From Rostratula benghalensis (taxonomy: Eukaryota > Chordata > Aves > Charadriiformes > Rostratulidae): 64,000 bases of DNA. The first letter of the stretch is position 1, and every line of letters begins with the position of its first letter. Positions 48,760 through 62,361 of this stretch are shown here, in pieces. The stretch spans positions 668,798 through 732,797 of the forward strand of contig VXAI01000162.1 of assembly GCA_013399305.1 (NCBI GenBank), in the 5' to 3' direction. Under the pieces are notes generated by a model, which made no database searches, had not been told where the DNA came from, and was given only the letters and a program-made list of their open reading frames with translations. The position numbers were made by a program, and so were the translations under genes.

Positions 48760-49592
48760 CATTTGCCAGTTTGCCCAGGTCCCTGCTCTGCAGCTCCTAT
48801 GGTGGAGTTATTTGCTGTATGGGGGACTGGTGCCCAAGCTGCAGGATGGCCTCTATGAGGACTGGCTGGGGCTGCCCCATGCAGGACACAGCTGGTTCCA
48901 GCTGGCTTTGACCACAGGGCATGGCTGACCCCCACAGCCAAGATGGTGGCACCTCTGGGAAAAGGTACTTGAGAAAGCTCAAAAAATATGTATGGCAGTG
49001 AGGAGTGAGAAAGAGAAAAAAAAAAAAGTGAGAGAAACAGACTTGCAGACACCAAGGCCAGAGAAGGAGGAGGGGGAGGAGGTGCTCCAGGCACTGGAGC
49101 AGATAATCCCCTGCATAACACATGCAGAAGACCATGGTGAAGCAGATATCCACACTGCAGCCTGTGGAGAACCCCATGTTGGAGCAGGGGAAAAACGTGA
49201 GGGTGAAGGAGTAGCAGAGACAAAGTGTTATGGGCTGACCACAACCCCCATTCCCGACCCCTTGCAGCACTTGGAAGGCAGGGGGGAGGCTGAGAAGTTG
49301 GGAATGAAAGAGTGAAGTGGACCCTAGAATGAAGGGAGTGGGCTAGGAGGAAGACGGTTTTAATTTTATCTTTGTTTCTCACCATGCTACTCTGTTTTTA
49401 ATTGGCAATAAACTAAAATAATCTTCCCCAAGTTGAGGCTGTTTTGTCCGTGACAGCAACCAGTGAGTGATCTCCCTGTCCTTATCTCCACCCCTGAGCT
49501 GCTTCGTCTTATTTTCTCCCCTTGTCCTGAGGAGGAAGAGGAGTGAGGTTGTGGCTGGGTGGGCATCTGGCATCCAAGGTCAACCCACTGCA
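48760..49592. mobile_element. Probable LTR-retroelement-derived avian dispersed repeat
   Basis: This GC-richer block contains GGAGGTGCTCCAGGCACTGG, GGAGCAGATAATCCCCTGCA, GGCAATAAACTAAAATAATC and GAGTGATCTCCCTGTCCTTA in an order I recall from a common dispersed repeat in bird assemblies. The end GGTCAACCCACTGCA would be a TG...CA-type terminus if the element is read on the - strand. The 208-codon antisense frame across it (48759-49385) is low-complexity and hydrophobic and has no polymerase, integrase or gag motif, so I read it as non-coding. The class (LTR) and exact ends are tentative; the repeat nature is better supported. Confidence 0.5.
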
Positions 49593-49606
49593 CTCACCAA
49601 TGCATG

Positions 49607-49634
49607 CACACACACACACACACACACACACACA
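49607..49634. repeat. (CA)14 microsatellite
   Basis: Fourteen perfect CA units, 14 bases beyond the apparent end of the LTR-like repeat. Confidence 0.97.
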
Positions 49635-52600
49635 GCTTTGGCAAGCAGTGCTGAGCAGTGCAGCTTTGCAGAAGGTATGTTCAATAGAGACTGCCAAGTA
49701 AATAATGTAGGAACCTATCACGGCATGCATTATGCATTCCTATTTAATGTGTTTGAGCAAATCCACTTCACAATTTGAAACGACTTGAATCTTTTGTTAG
49801 ATCTTTCGTTAAATCTTTCAATTTCCTTCTTAAGATTGAGATCTGTTTTGTCCAGAAAGCATAGGATCTTTTATCTTTTTTTTTTCCTAATGTGACAGAA
49901 GATTGGGCAAAATTTGGGCAAAATGCACAGATCCAAAATGGCCTTCCTCTTTCTGTTGACTGCGTAGGGACTCAGAGGTCTGAAAAATGTGGGGTAAGCA
50001 GTCTGGGCTGCCATCGTGCTCTGGTTTTAGGTGACATACTAGATGTCTAACTTAGCTATGGCAGCGAGGCAGGCTTCTCTGAATGTATCCACTGGGGAGC
50101 TGAACTGAACGTAAGGAAGATGCTCCAAGAGGGTGAAAACGCCGCAGTCTGGTTCTTCGTATGGGCAGAAAAAGAAGAAGAGAGGCTTTTCACTCCTTCC
50201 CCAAAGTAAGAGGCACAAATAAGTGTGAAGGAAGAAGTCCACTGAGAATCCTTTCTGTAGGATTTGTATGCATTTGCTTTTTTCTATGCTCTTCCTTTTT
50301 CATTGTGAAACAGAATAATTGTTCACAAAGAGAGATACTAAGCTTAGCAGACTTCCAGTGTCTCGGTCCTTAAATCACTACCAACCCTTTGTCCTGGAAG
50401 ACAAGAACTTTGTGAGGGAAAATCCAGAGATTTTGAAGCAAATGAGTTTTTCAGACTGTTTTGGTCCCTGAAACGATATGAACATGCATGAATAAGCGAC
50501 TGTCTTGTACCTCGCAAAAGATCTTCAAAGGGAACTGGTTTATCCAGGTTCAAATAGAAGGGTGAGGAGACGCTAAAACACTTAAAGCATAGATACAGGA
50601 AGCAAAACCTCTCATCTTATAAAATGTAGTTTGGAGTGGGGGAGATGCACCTAGGTTCTCTGAAATGCTAACTAGATACTGGGGTTTTTCCCTCATCTTT
50701 TTTTTTTTTTTTTTCCAGATGTTTTTTGATTCTTTATTATAATGAAAAAGTGATCCTCCAAGTTTCTAAACAGTTGTTGAAAGTGTCTTATGCTGAATGA
50801 AGTAATGCATTGTGACTTAGTGAAAGTGGCATGATTTTATTGACTGACTTACTTCTGTTGCTGAACTTACTTACAAAACTGCTCTCCTCTTCACAATTTT
50901 GGAACACAAATTGCAGTCTGCCACAAAGTGTAAACACATCGTGCAGCCACTTCTTTTGCTTCCCCAAATTCTTTATGTATTGTAATTGTAATATATTTTT
51001 TTGTTTTAGTGATTAAAATGCCTGCTAAAGGTTATAGAGCCCCATTTCTGCTTTCACTGACAGTCACATTCCTACTGTGGTTTACACAGGTGACCCTGGA
51101 TAGACTTAGACTTTGATTTCATTAACAATTCTGCCTGTATCAGACAAGAAGGCATAATCTTAGCCCTCTATGTCAGAGCTCTACTTGCAGGGCACACAGA
51201 AGTAAGGAGCAATAAAGTATATTTTAACCACTAGAGAGCATAGATAAATCAGTCTAACTACACACAGGCAGCTGATCTTTGGAAAGGGCTACTGCCGGTT
51301 TTATATAATTGCTTTTCAGAGAAGAACCACAGACTGTTTTCACTGAACATAAATGAAACACCTTGGCATCCACTGAAGCAGACTTGGATTTGGGGAGCTG
51401 GCAGCCTCTCACAAGAAGCAGTTTTGTTGAACTGCCTTTGAAGAGTTTGAACTGGCAGTGCTGTATTCTGGCTGCAGGGTAACTTGGCTGAGAACATTAG
51501 GATTTCCCCTGACATTAAGCCATTAAAAAAAAAAAACATCGTTTCCTTCCCTTCCACCCCCATTCAGAAGGAGAATCTATTTTTACTGCCAGACTTGCTG
51601 AGTGTTAGTCCCTCCTGAAAGGAGCAGCAGAATTAAAACCATTTAAGGTTTTAGTAATTAAAGAGCAGAAGACACAAATTAAAAATATATTAAGTAACTC
51701 ATATTTAATGGGCTACTAGACTTTATTTTACAGTCAGAGCATGCAAAATTATGAAGGAAATCAGAGATAATTAAGACATGCAAGATATGAAAACAGTTTT
51801 AAAAACTTGGGGGAGAGCACTAGTTTTGGTAGATGGAGTGGTAGAAGGAGAATATGAGTCTCCGTCACATGAAAGTTGTGGACCATGGCTCCCAGAATCC
51901 AACAGCGTGAACAACAGTGTTTTGAAAAATCATATTAAAATATTGTTGATTAATAAAAAAAAAAAAATGGTTTGCAAACTCGTAGCATTTTTGTCTCTTC
52001 CTTGGTCCTCTGTCTTGACTGCAGATTTTCCGAAAAAGGTGTAAAGCAATGGCTCTGATTCCACTCTAATGCCAAGCACAGTGAAATAATTAGTTCAGTA
52101 TCTCCAGGTTGTACTTCGATTTATATGTCGTAGAAAATTATTGTCTTTTCTTTTTTTTTGCAATGTGTAATCCTCTGGGGTTTTTTCTAATGAGGCTACC
52201 AGTGCCTTTCTGGTAGGTCTGCATTTTGTATATCTGCAGTTTGCATTTATCTTTGCTCAATACCATCTGGTTGGGTGTGCAACAAACTATTACATTTAAG
52301 AAGGTTGCTTTGATTTGGGTAATTTATTTCTTGAGCTTGAAACCATTTCCAACTCCATCTCACTTGAAAAATTATAACTACACTTTTTCATGTATCACCT
52401 GAGCTTTTAATTACAATTTTTGAATAAAAATGCTTTGAAGTTATCATTATTTGGCAAGTCCATTTAAGATTTGTCTTGTAGGTGATTATAAATTGAGTTT
52501 TAAATAATTTATTTAAGTGTTAAACTTATGCATAAAATTTATAAAATTGTAAGTTGCCACTGTAACTCCAGAGCTTTTTTGGAGTTCTGGATGCCTAAGA

Positions 52601-53364
52601 TGCCAAGTGTCCCGAGGCTACAGTGGAAAAAAAACCCCAAAAAATAGACAACTTATCACAGATAAAGAGCACAAAATTTACAAAGAAAATAAAGGAAATA
52701 ATGCACAATTTTTGCATGAGTTTTCTGTGCCATAAACACTGGTGATACTCCACTGCTCTTTCCTAAGACAATTGCATTAATGTCTATTTCCTGTTCTGAA
52801 AGGAAAACGGCCGGTTGTACCAAATGCTTGCTCTCGTTATTTTCAAGAACTTGAATTTTTGTCCGAGTGGGGAGTACTTTAATCTTACATGCACATGTGC
52901 ACACTCTCACGTATCAAAATACATATTTTTTTGCAACAGACGTTTGATATTAAATAAGCAACTGTTATAAGCAGCAAATGATGGAAGCCTGCTTAAGTGC
53001 TTGGAAATACTGAAAGGCTGGTGCCCCCTCTTGTGGTTTAATCAGAAGACGACAAACCAGCAAAAGAAGCACCAAGTGTGAGTATATATTGGCTCCTGCA
53101 GCGGGAGCTCAGCTGGAGTTTATTACAAGTTAAAAGGAGGAGCTAATCTTGAGAAATCTTCACTTTCCCCTGCTTAGACGATCAGAAGCGCCAAACCCCT
53201 GTGTTGTCTGGTGATGCAGAAGCCATCCTCTTGTGTGCTACTCACAGAGACTGGCTGGCAGAATGAGGGGCAAAAAAGAGTATGCTGTATCCGTCTTCGT
53301 CTTCTCCTCTGTCTGACACACAGGAACCTACCTGAAAGTATTACATAATCACTTGCAAGTGATT
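49635..53364 (+). other. GPC5: GPC5 intron 3, segment
   Basis: About 3.7 kb without recognised exons or repeats. It holds a duplicated TTGGGCAAAAT near 49905-49925 and T or A homopolymers near 50699-50715, 51524-51537 and 51956-51967. Small frames on both strands look random. Confidence 0.55.
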
Positions 53365-53536
53365 TGAATCACAGACTATCGGGGATTGGAAGGGACCTTG
53401 AAAGATCATCCACTCCAATCCCCCTGCCAGAGCAGGAACACCTAGATCAGGTCACACAGGAACGCGTCCAGACGGGTTTTGAACATCTCCAGAGAAGGAG
53501 ACTCCACAACCTCTCTGGGCAGCTCCTTCCAGTGTT
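53365..53536 (-). mobile_element. CR1 LINE 3' tail, antisense
   Basis: It contains GGGGATTGGAAGGGACCTTG, GAACACCTAGATCAGGTCAC and GAGAAGGAGACTCCACAACC. It is the same subfamily and nearly the same extent as the copy at 40033-40203. Confidence 0.93.
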
Positions 53537-56500
53537 CCATCTAGGAAACTTTCATAGACATTTAATGCATTTTTTTTTCTTGATGAAAATTTTGGGTAGT
53601 TTGATTGGTAATCTGTTGCTGGAAATGCTTGTGACTCCTTGAGGATATTTTTCTTGAAGAAAGTATTTCCTTGCATATTCCTAGGAAATAAAATAAAATT
53701 CACTTTACCACTTTTTTTTTTTTTTTTGGTAACAAATGTATTTTCAACTAGTCTGTCCCTGATGTCCCATTCCAGCCTTGTTTTAAAGTTATTAGACTTC
53801 AGCTGTCCTTTCACTCTTGAGTGTTTTAGAGGGTTTAACTGTAAGGGTTGGTGACAAATTTGTGATCTGATGGCTAGAACCAAAAGTCACCAGATTAGTA
53901 TCACTACCTACCTATGATTAGGTAATTAATACCTAAATTATGCATTAAATAAAAGCAGTTTTAAATGCCTGTATGGACCACAGTGACACTGATGGCTTAC
54001 AGGTCTGAGCAACTGTGTCATAATCTAGTGAATACTTGACACATACCTCATTTAGAGAAAATCCTAGATATATACATATAAAAAACTTACAGTGGTTGGT
54101 AAACTTACCAAAAGAAGCATGAAACAGTTAAAAGAGAGAGCAATTTTCATACTGCTGATTATGGTTCTCAGCTAGAGCTGAGCATGGGCACAAGAAGGTT
54201 TGTATCTGGAGAAGTGTTTTCTATCCTGTTACACTATGCACAGCAGTAAGAACTAGAGAATAGAATACAGATACAGAGGATACTCATCTTTTCAGTGTGT
54301 TTCACAACAGTTTGTGAACTGAAATGGAACAGAGAGTCTTGGGATTCCTGGCAGAATGGCAGCATTTACAAATTATGGCATAATTAATCACTAAGAGTTG
54401 GTATCTAGTTCAAAACGGCACCACAGGTCTGTGCATTCAGTTTGCTTCAGTCATTTGTTGTAAAATCACTTCAGCAGAAATTCAGAAATTCTGAGGTCAG
54501 AAAGAACCACTTTTTATATATATTCCTTTATATGTATTATTTTTATATTCCACTTTTTATAGTGGAAAAAAAAATAAAGAAAACTGAAGGAAGTGACATT
54601 TCTCCTATTGAGTGTGTGAACTTAGAGGACAGTATCCCACTGCTATTGATATGATGTTCACACTATTGTCCAGTCCTGTGTAAATGTAAAGGTTTATGAT
54701 ACTCCGGTTTTCCAAACTGTAAGTAACAATGAGTAGATATTCTACAGAATTGCACTGAGCAAGATCAAACTGCTATAAAGTTCATGTGTGGCACTAATTG
54801 CAATTTAACTGCATGGTTATTACAAGAGCTTTTAATTAACCCAGTCATCATACTGTGGCACACAAATTGTGCATAATAACAGCATGCTGAGTATAATGAC
54901 AATACTTTTGTCTGAACTGTGAAAATCAGGATTTTTGTCATTTTCTGAGGTTTCTTTTTATGTTCTTAAATATTGTGCATTATATAAGACCATTTGACCA
55001 GAAGAAAAAAAAACCAAGAAAAAAAAAAAAGACAAAAATTCCCTAGTAAGTTGCTGAGGCTTGTATGTTTTAAAATTTTATAGCAGTCTTTAATTCTTCC
55101 TGAGATTCAGTGAGATGTGTAATTCTCTGCTGAATAATATTTTTGGTGATTTTTCAGTCTCACTTTTCTCAGGATATTTTCAGTTGTCTTTGAGAATCAT
55201 TTTATACTCCTTTTTTTTTTTTTTTTTTTTTTTAGGATTTTCTGCTTAAAGGCAAGTAAAAGGGTCAGTTTGTGGAAGCATTTGGTGGCAATACCCTTTC
55301 AGTGAAACTAGAAGGTAGTAAGAATACGTTCTGATCAGGTACTGCTGCAAAATGTTCATTTGTTAGATCATTAGTTTAGTGAGAGCATTCCCCTTCTCTC
55401 CAAGTTATGATTCCAGTCTGTGTCTCTCAAGACTGATGGTAATAGCACTGAATGATTTTTTACTTGGAAGGCTGATTTTGCAGCCCAAAGACTAATAATT
55501 AAGGAACAATGTGTCTATATGGGTATAGTTGTAGTTCTTTGGAAAATATTACACTGATACCTTGTGCCCATTCCTGGACACCTAAGGAATGCACCAAAAA
55601 GAGGCAGACATTATTAAGAAAAGTGTATTTATCTCTTTTTTAGACTATCAGCAGCCCTGTATTAGGAAATGAGATACTGACATTTTGGTGCTAAAGTATT
55701 TGGCTCACAGGCAGAACAGGCACCTGACGATAAGATAAGAGTAGATGACCTTTTCATGTGCACGAGTTTACTGAAGAAACCAGGTGACAATTAAGACTGG
55801 GCCAGTGAAGTAGGCAAATGTACCTTTGGCGTGCATACACAGTTAATGGTTTAAACAAGATATAAAAGTGACAGCTACTGGCAAATGGTTAAAAAAAAAA
55901 GACAGATTGGGTTCAGCTGGGTGAGTGATACAAGTGCAATGTACCAAACACAAAAAGAACCACCACCCCGACCACACAAGGCCAGTCAGTGGTCCCAGGG
56001 GTTTAAATATCAGAGATAGGATAACAGAGATTATGACAATATTATCATTATATGCTGAAGTATCTCATTGGCAAGAACTATGTCTGAAGAAGTAAGTGAC
56101 TTTGCTAAAGACTGGTGAGCAAACCTTCAGCTGCGAGAGCTGTTGCTCTCATTAGCACAACAGACGTCTCAGCAGTATGATCACCATCATGCGCTTCTTT
56201 CTGGGGATGGCAGAGGTGTGTCTGGTGCTGTACAAACGCTTTTTTATCATTTACCTGATGCAGTTTTCAAATTTTTCAAAAATGGCTTTTGGAAAAAGAA
56301 ATTCCATTCTTAAAAAGATATTTCAGATAATGACTAGTTACCCGAGTTTACCCAATATTAATTTTTTAAGAAAGATTTTATGTTTGAAACTAAGATTTCT
56401 TTTTAAATCTATCAGTGAATGCCAATTTCCTGGTATTGCACAATGCATTTCTCAAGACATTCACTCAAAAAGAATAAACAGAGAGAAATGTCATTAGACA

Positions 56501-58143
56501 TTATTTTGAAGCAACTATGTAACACATGTAAAACAATTATCATTCATATTCTAAGCCACTATGATTGTAGAAATTATGGAATTGTTTGTTTTGGTCAGAG
56601 TAAAATGTAATGAGATTTTCTTGTAGATTCAAGAAATACAGATAGCTGTGGGTTCTGCTGCCTTCCTAGTGCCTAAATTAAGACATGTGAATTGCACTCA
56701 GAAAGGACTATTCACTTTCAGCTTTACCCTCAATTTCAGTTCATATGGTGAATGTTTATTAATATATAGTAATAATGCTGATTCTTTCTTTTTTGACTGG
56801 CTTAAGCAAGTACATTCAACGAGTCTTTAATTATCACCACTTACACCATGTATAACTACAGACTCACTCGGCAAAATCAGATACGTTCATTTTATTTTAA
56901 ATTTTAAATAATTTCTTAATTAACATTACAGCAGTTCTTAGTTGGAAAGGTAATCCCTAAGACCCGTATGTTTGTCTTTAATGTGAGTGATGGTAAGTCG
57001 AAACATGAGATTTATTTGTTTTCTCTGTTCCTACATGTGGAGATATAAAATACAACAGGAAACAATAATTCCTGCTGTATAACATATGCACCCTTTCCTC
57101 TTTCTCGTTGTAGCATTTGGGGATTATGTTTCTGCTTCAAAAATTGGATCCCTGTCTTCGAGCCAACAGCAGTCTCCTCTCTCCCTTTTTCTTTCAGAAA
57201 AGTGGGCTACCTATTGAAACCAAGTTTTCATAAATCACATACGGCATTAGTTTTTCAGCAGTGCATGTGTGCTAGCTTACACAAGATACGTGCTGTTCAG
57301 TCTGCTTAATAGCGTGTCTCATGTGATCTCCCGCATGAAGTACCTCTTATTTAATAATTTTTTATGGCCTTAGTTATTTTTATTCAATGACTAGGAAGAA
57401 TAATGAGCTATGAAAATTAATTGATATCCTCCATCGTACAAAATGCTCAATATCACATTTTACAAAGAGGAAAATGAGAGTTCACTTGAATTTGTATCTG
57501 TTGACACCTAGATCAGAAAGCCAGAAATATAAATTCCCTTGATGTTTTCAGCATCTGTGGTCTGAATCATTAAACTTATATCCTGGATCATTAAATTTAC
57601 ATCTTGTGAAGTTGTAATGCAAGTTTCCACCATGTTAACGGTTCACTATATGCCATGGGTAACTGTTCTGAACATGCCATAATAATTCATCAACCCTGAA
57701 AGAAATCACAAAGTTCAATGCATATTAAAATTGTGATCGGGGTATAGTACAGAAAAAATGAAAATATGCCACTGTTCACAACACATCATGTTCTCCGAGG
57801 TTACTGTTACTGTCTGCATAGCAATACACTTGCTTTATGGAAAGGAAAAAAGCCACAACCAATAAAATACATGTGGTAACTTGCTTATACACATGGTATT
57901 CCTTCAAAAAGAGTGATTTTTGGTTAGTTTTTTTTTCTATTGTAAAATGAATGGTTATGTTTTAAATGCATCTGTTATGGATATAGTGCTGAAAAGTATG
58001 ATAATTAATGGTAGGTTTTTTTAACTTAATGTCCAAAGAACTTTATTTATTATTAAAATGGACTTAATCTGAATTGAGAGATACATAATAATTTTTATTT
58101 ACATGTGTTCTTTCCTTGTTCTCGTGGCTTTTTTTTTTTTTAG
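53537..58143 (+). other. GPC5: GPC5 intron 3, last segment
   Basis: About 4.6 kb of AT-rich sequence leading to the exon 4 acceptor. A 23-T run lies at 55211-55233 and A-rich stretches near 55004-55031. No exon, RNA gene or repeat was recognised. Confidence 0.6.
58129..58143 (+). promoter_or_regulatory. GPC5: Splice acceptor of GPC5 exon 4
   Basis: Thirteen T residues (58129-58141) run straight into AG at 58142-58143. No other AG lies between the tract and the exon. The acceptor position is fixed by the phase-0 join to the previous exon and by protein similarity. Confidence 0.9.
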
Positions 58144-58277
58144 GTGAACAAGGTATGTGGTCCTCCTGTAAGGAAGCCCACTCAGTCTCCGGGTTGCTCC
58201 TTTGATCAGGACAAAGATAATCAAGGCTTCAAGATATTCTCAAGAGACAGTGAAGAAACCCTCACCAGCAGAAGAAA
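58144..58277 (+). CDS. GPC5: Glypican-5 coding exon (equivalent to mammalian exon 4)
   Basis: This exon gives 44 complete codons plus two bases of a lysine codon. It begins VNKVCGPPVRKPTQSPGC and ends in a basic SRR(K) stretch just before the junction. The two cysteines (residues 5 and 18 of the exon) fall where glypicans keep conserved disulfide partners. It joins the previous exon at phase 0, so EQ is followed by VN, which agrees with the remembered mammalian GPC5 order. The acceptor is a 13-T run followed directly by AG. The donor reads AA|GTAAGA, which also creates an in-frame stop if the intron is retained. I see no RXXR furin-type site here, unlike GPC3. This segment links the globular cysteine-rich lobe to the later part of the core and is the least conserved of the three exons. 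Confidence 0.95.
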
Positions 58278-61200
58278 GTAAGACATTAGTTTTACAGCCA
58301 GAAAGAAAGAATAAAGTAAGCCATTAATTTTACAACAGAATAGATTATATTCAATGCAATGGCATGCATTCGTGGAGAGTAAATAAAGACTGCAAAGAAC
58401 GAAACATTTCATCTGCTCTGTTACATTTTGGAAAGAGTAATTTCATGACTAGATTTTGTTTTCTGAAATAATGGACACGTGACCAGAACCATTTAATGTG
58501 GTTTAAAGTATTTAAAAGAGTGGGTAGCATTGGTAAAATATGAATGTTAGCTCTATCTTTATGTGTAAATTTTCAAATTACATTTAACTTGGACTTCATC
58601 AGGATCTATTACATCTTTCAAGAAGTGATTGTGACTTTTATCAGACTATATGCATAAATTGGTCAGACAGAAAAAACAGAATAACTGTTCTTACATACCT
58701 TTCTACTGTGAAAAATGAGACAACTCAGCATTTAGGGATAAATCTTGAAATCCTTGTTCAAGCAAGTCCAGCTGCTTTTTGATATTTATTTTTTTTTCCT
58801 CTGGCTCTTTGCTAGTATGTAGTGAATTTGGGTGACCACAAAGGCTTAAGAGCATTACAGGGTAAAATTTGCCTAACTGCATAAGAGCTAGAACTTTAAG
58901 CTGCCTTTATACTCTACGGAGAGGAGGACTCAGTTCAGCCGCCCACCCAGCTGCAAGCATCCAGTGCCACTTGAGGTATCCCAACTGATCTGCTGCTGCC
59001 AGGAAGGATGCAGGTGTCCTGTAAATTTTATCTTATCTTCCAGCCTTCTGCAGATACCTTGGACAGCTGAGGCCGTCTCAAAGGCCAAGCTATCTTTGAA
59101 CAAATGGATCAAGTCTTTAATGACTGTAAAGAAAAATTGCACTGTAAGGAGTAAGGATAGTTTTACATTTGATTACTGGTATGCAAATAAAGTACAAGGT
59201 TAAAATCAGAAATTCTATCCCAGTGTTTGCTAAAATACAGAGAGATTTTCTTTGTCCTTGTTTTCCTATTATTTCAATTTGCAAAGCACTGGGAAACCGA
59301 AGTGAGAGAATTGCATGGAATAATTGTTCACTCCTGATGTGTGGAGAAGAAAAAGTGCCTCTGACCTTCAAAGGGAGATCATTCTAGTTAGTGCATGGTC
59401 CTTTAGTTAGAGCATGGTCCTTCATGTTCCCTGTAGTAGAGAAAAAAACACCACCATACATGGGGTTTAGAGAACTGTATGGGAAGGGAAAGAGATGCAA
59501 ACCAGAAGTTTTTAGGTCAGGCAATACCATTATACAGGCCCATTTTTTTTGTTTCGTGTAGCTAAGCAAATTCTTGATGTTTTGCTATTGCTAGCACTTT
59601 TTCAAACATGACACTACATCCCAAAATCTCACTTAATCCAGTTCCATGTTTCAAAATAGGTGGTGTCTGGATTGACCTCAGGGAGGTTGCCCAAAAGAAG
59701 ACCTTAAGGGGCATCAGAGACAGTGGGAAGCATAAAGCTGCCATATTTTCCCATGACTTCCCCCTCTTGGAAACGCTGGACACATTTCATGGCATGCAAC
59801 AGGCACCACAGCAAAAAAAGGGGTGCAAGGAGCAGGGAAGTTTGAGATCCACTGACACAGATTTCTGTTTAACAACTTCATAGTTGATCCCATCATCATT
59901 TACCACCTTCTGGATCACTTATTTCCTTATTAGTCACAATCGCTTTATGTTTCACTTTATATTCCCATGGCAACTGTAACAATTCCTCACATGGAAGAGG
60001 GACTTCGGCAAATGCTTGCAACTGGCTCTTAAGGGAGTGCTGTTTTCTGAGTCTGTCTCCACTTTATTTCCCTTCCATGCACTTCTGGCAGCAGGTTGCT
60101 CTCAGCATCTTTCACAGCCTTTAGCAGAAAAAGAATAGCCTTCTCCCAAACAGTTTAGACTTTATTGATGACTGTTATCTTGGGGAAAAATGAAGAAAAA
60201 GGCTACATTAAATGTGTAACTCCTAAGTGTTCCCTAATTTCCTAATATTTTTCAAAATGAAAGTCTACATTTCAAAGTGCATGTCCGATTGCCTCTGCCT
60301 GAACTTTTCCTAAATTATTTTTACCATCAGACCTAAGCTGCTATTTTCTAGTACTATGTGGTACAAGGAAAAAAGGAAATTTCTCTGTGCTATTGACACA
60401 AAAATTCACCAATGAATTTAAAAATTTCCCAGCAGAACCTTCATAGTAACAGACAAACTTGAAAGTATATATTTCTCCAGAACTTAACATTGCAGACAGC
60501 TTTTAACCAGGAGAGTAAAATTGTAAAACAAAAACAAAGTAAAAAAAGAACTTTTCCAAATAAATGATAAGAAGTATCTGCAGCTTCAACTGACTGTAAT
60601 TGCACATTTGTGCTCGGCTGCCTATAATTACATGCTATCTGGTCTAGAAGATGATGATGTGAAAATTGACATTCATACCATCTGCCTTTCTGACTACTTT
60701 GGTCAGACATCAATAGGGGCTGAGATCAGTTATTACTTCTGTATTAACTAGCTTTTTGCCTCAGGATGTATTTACTAATAAACTGAGTAACTGACCTTTC
60801 TGTTAGAATGCAGGTTGTCACAAGATATTATGGTAGCTGTATTTATTTCAATTTTTCTATTATACATGGATTGATTGTGCAGGAGAAGAAATTCAAACTC
60901 TTTACTATGAGAGGACTCTCTAAACACTAGTTTTCATCCAGAATGTAAACCCAAAAGAAAATAAAAATCAATCCCGCTCAATAGGAAATGGAGGAAAATT
61001 GGAAACACACTGTGCATACTGGATGCAATTTTGGGGATGGAGACCTCTAAGATATGGGAGAGTGTGGATGAATCATATTTATATATTTAAAATATATTGT
61101 GCATAAGCAATTATATGATACATAGTTAAAATTGACCCTACCCAAGGTTTTCAGAACTGCTGTTTTAGACTCAGTAGGGAACTCATATCACATTTAATAG

Positions 61201-62361
61201 GCATAGTAAAATCTAAATCACTGTGGTTTGTGTAAAATATTTGCCCTACTATTACAAGAAAGAACACGTGGCTTTTTAAATGACAGACTGTATATAATAG
61301 CCCATGTTTTATCTGTTTTAATTTGGAGTCAACAGTAGTAACGATTTAATTCCTTATGCCTTTTTAAGCCTACATTAATTAAATGTAGAGAAATGTATAG
61401 AATATTTCTGGCATTTTTTCACAAATCCAGACACCGCATGAGAAGGTAACATAAAGTGAAGCATGCTGGCATATGGAGCAATGAGTACAGCGTTTGCTGG
61501 TGCCTTTCTTTGTGCCTGCAGGTCATAGATAACTCACTATAGTGTGATGTTCTAAGTCAGAATGAATAAATATTTTAATTTTTCACGGCAGGAATGGGTC
61601 TCCCAGGAAGATTTTCAATACATAAGCAAACAATTTATGAACATAAATATCATAATCCAGTTATAAACATACTAACTAAAACCTCATTTTTTTGGATTTA
61701 AATACAAAACCTTATCATTAGCTCTGGGCATCCTGAAAATTATTTAAAATGCCAACACATAATTTATAACCTACCAGCGTGGTACATGATAAAAATGATG
61801 TCATTTTTCAGACAGTTATTTAAATATCCACTACATATTTAACATCTTCATCTCAAACCCATCTTAACTAAACCTGAGTTGTTCCATAACTAACAATCAA
61901 GCACTCTTTGTAGTATTTGTAATACTATGTAGGGGGCTATTTGATAGCACTTTTGAAAAACAGATGACTTATTAATATATACCTATTTTTCATTTGCTAT
62001 GGGTTTTTTTGCAACATTTTTTGGTATATCTGTACAAGCGTAACATTAAAACTCTATCAAAAGTATGCAAGAAAACTTCAGGTTGGAGGAAAATAATTCC
62101 TGTTCCAGAGCATGAGTAAAGTTTGTGGGTTTTTTTTAACTTTCACCAGTGAGAGTATCAGCTTTCTAAACTACTGAAGTGTATCTGAGAGAATCAAACT
62201 TATCTAGCAGAAAATTGACAAATTGATTTAAAAAATCATTGGAACCTATGGAGAGTAATGGAATAAGCACATTTTTTATCTTCTTGTAGAAACCTGTAAC
62301 AGAGTCCTGCTTAATGCTATTGATTGACATGGTCAATTATTACCCATGTTCCCCTCTGCAG
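58278..62361 (+). other. GPC5: GPC5 intron 4
   Basis: A complete intron of 4,084 bp from GTAAGA to CTCTGCAG. It is repeat-poor: no CR1 and no microsatellite was seen. A direct duplication of (T)TAGTTAG(T/A)GCATGGTCC lies at about 59385-59422. The overlapping frames at 59117-59387 and 59562-59899 are on opposite strands and unrecognised. Confidence 0.85.

Noticed and set aside
48759..49385. 208-codon antisense frame
   Set aside because: It lies in a probable LTR-derived repeat, is low-complexity and hydrophobic, has a second overlapping frame of similar length, and carries no recognisable domain.
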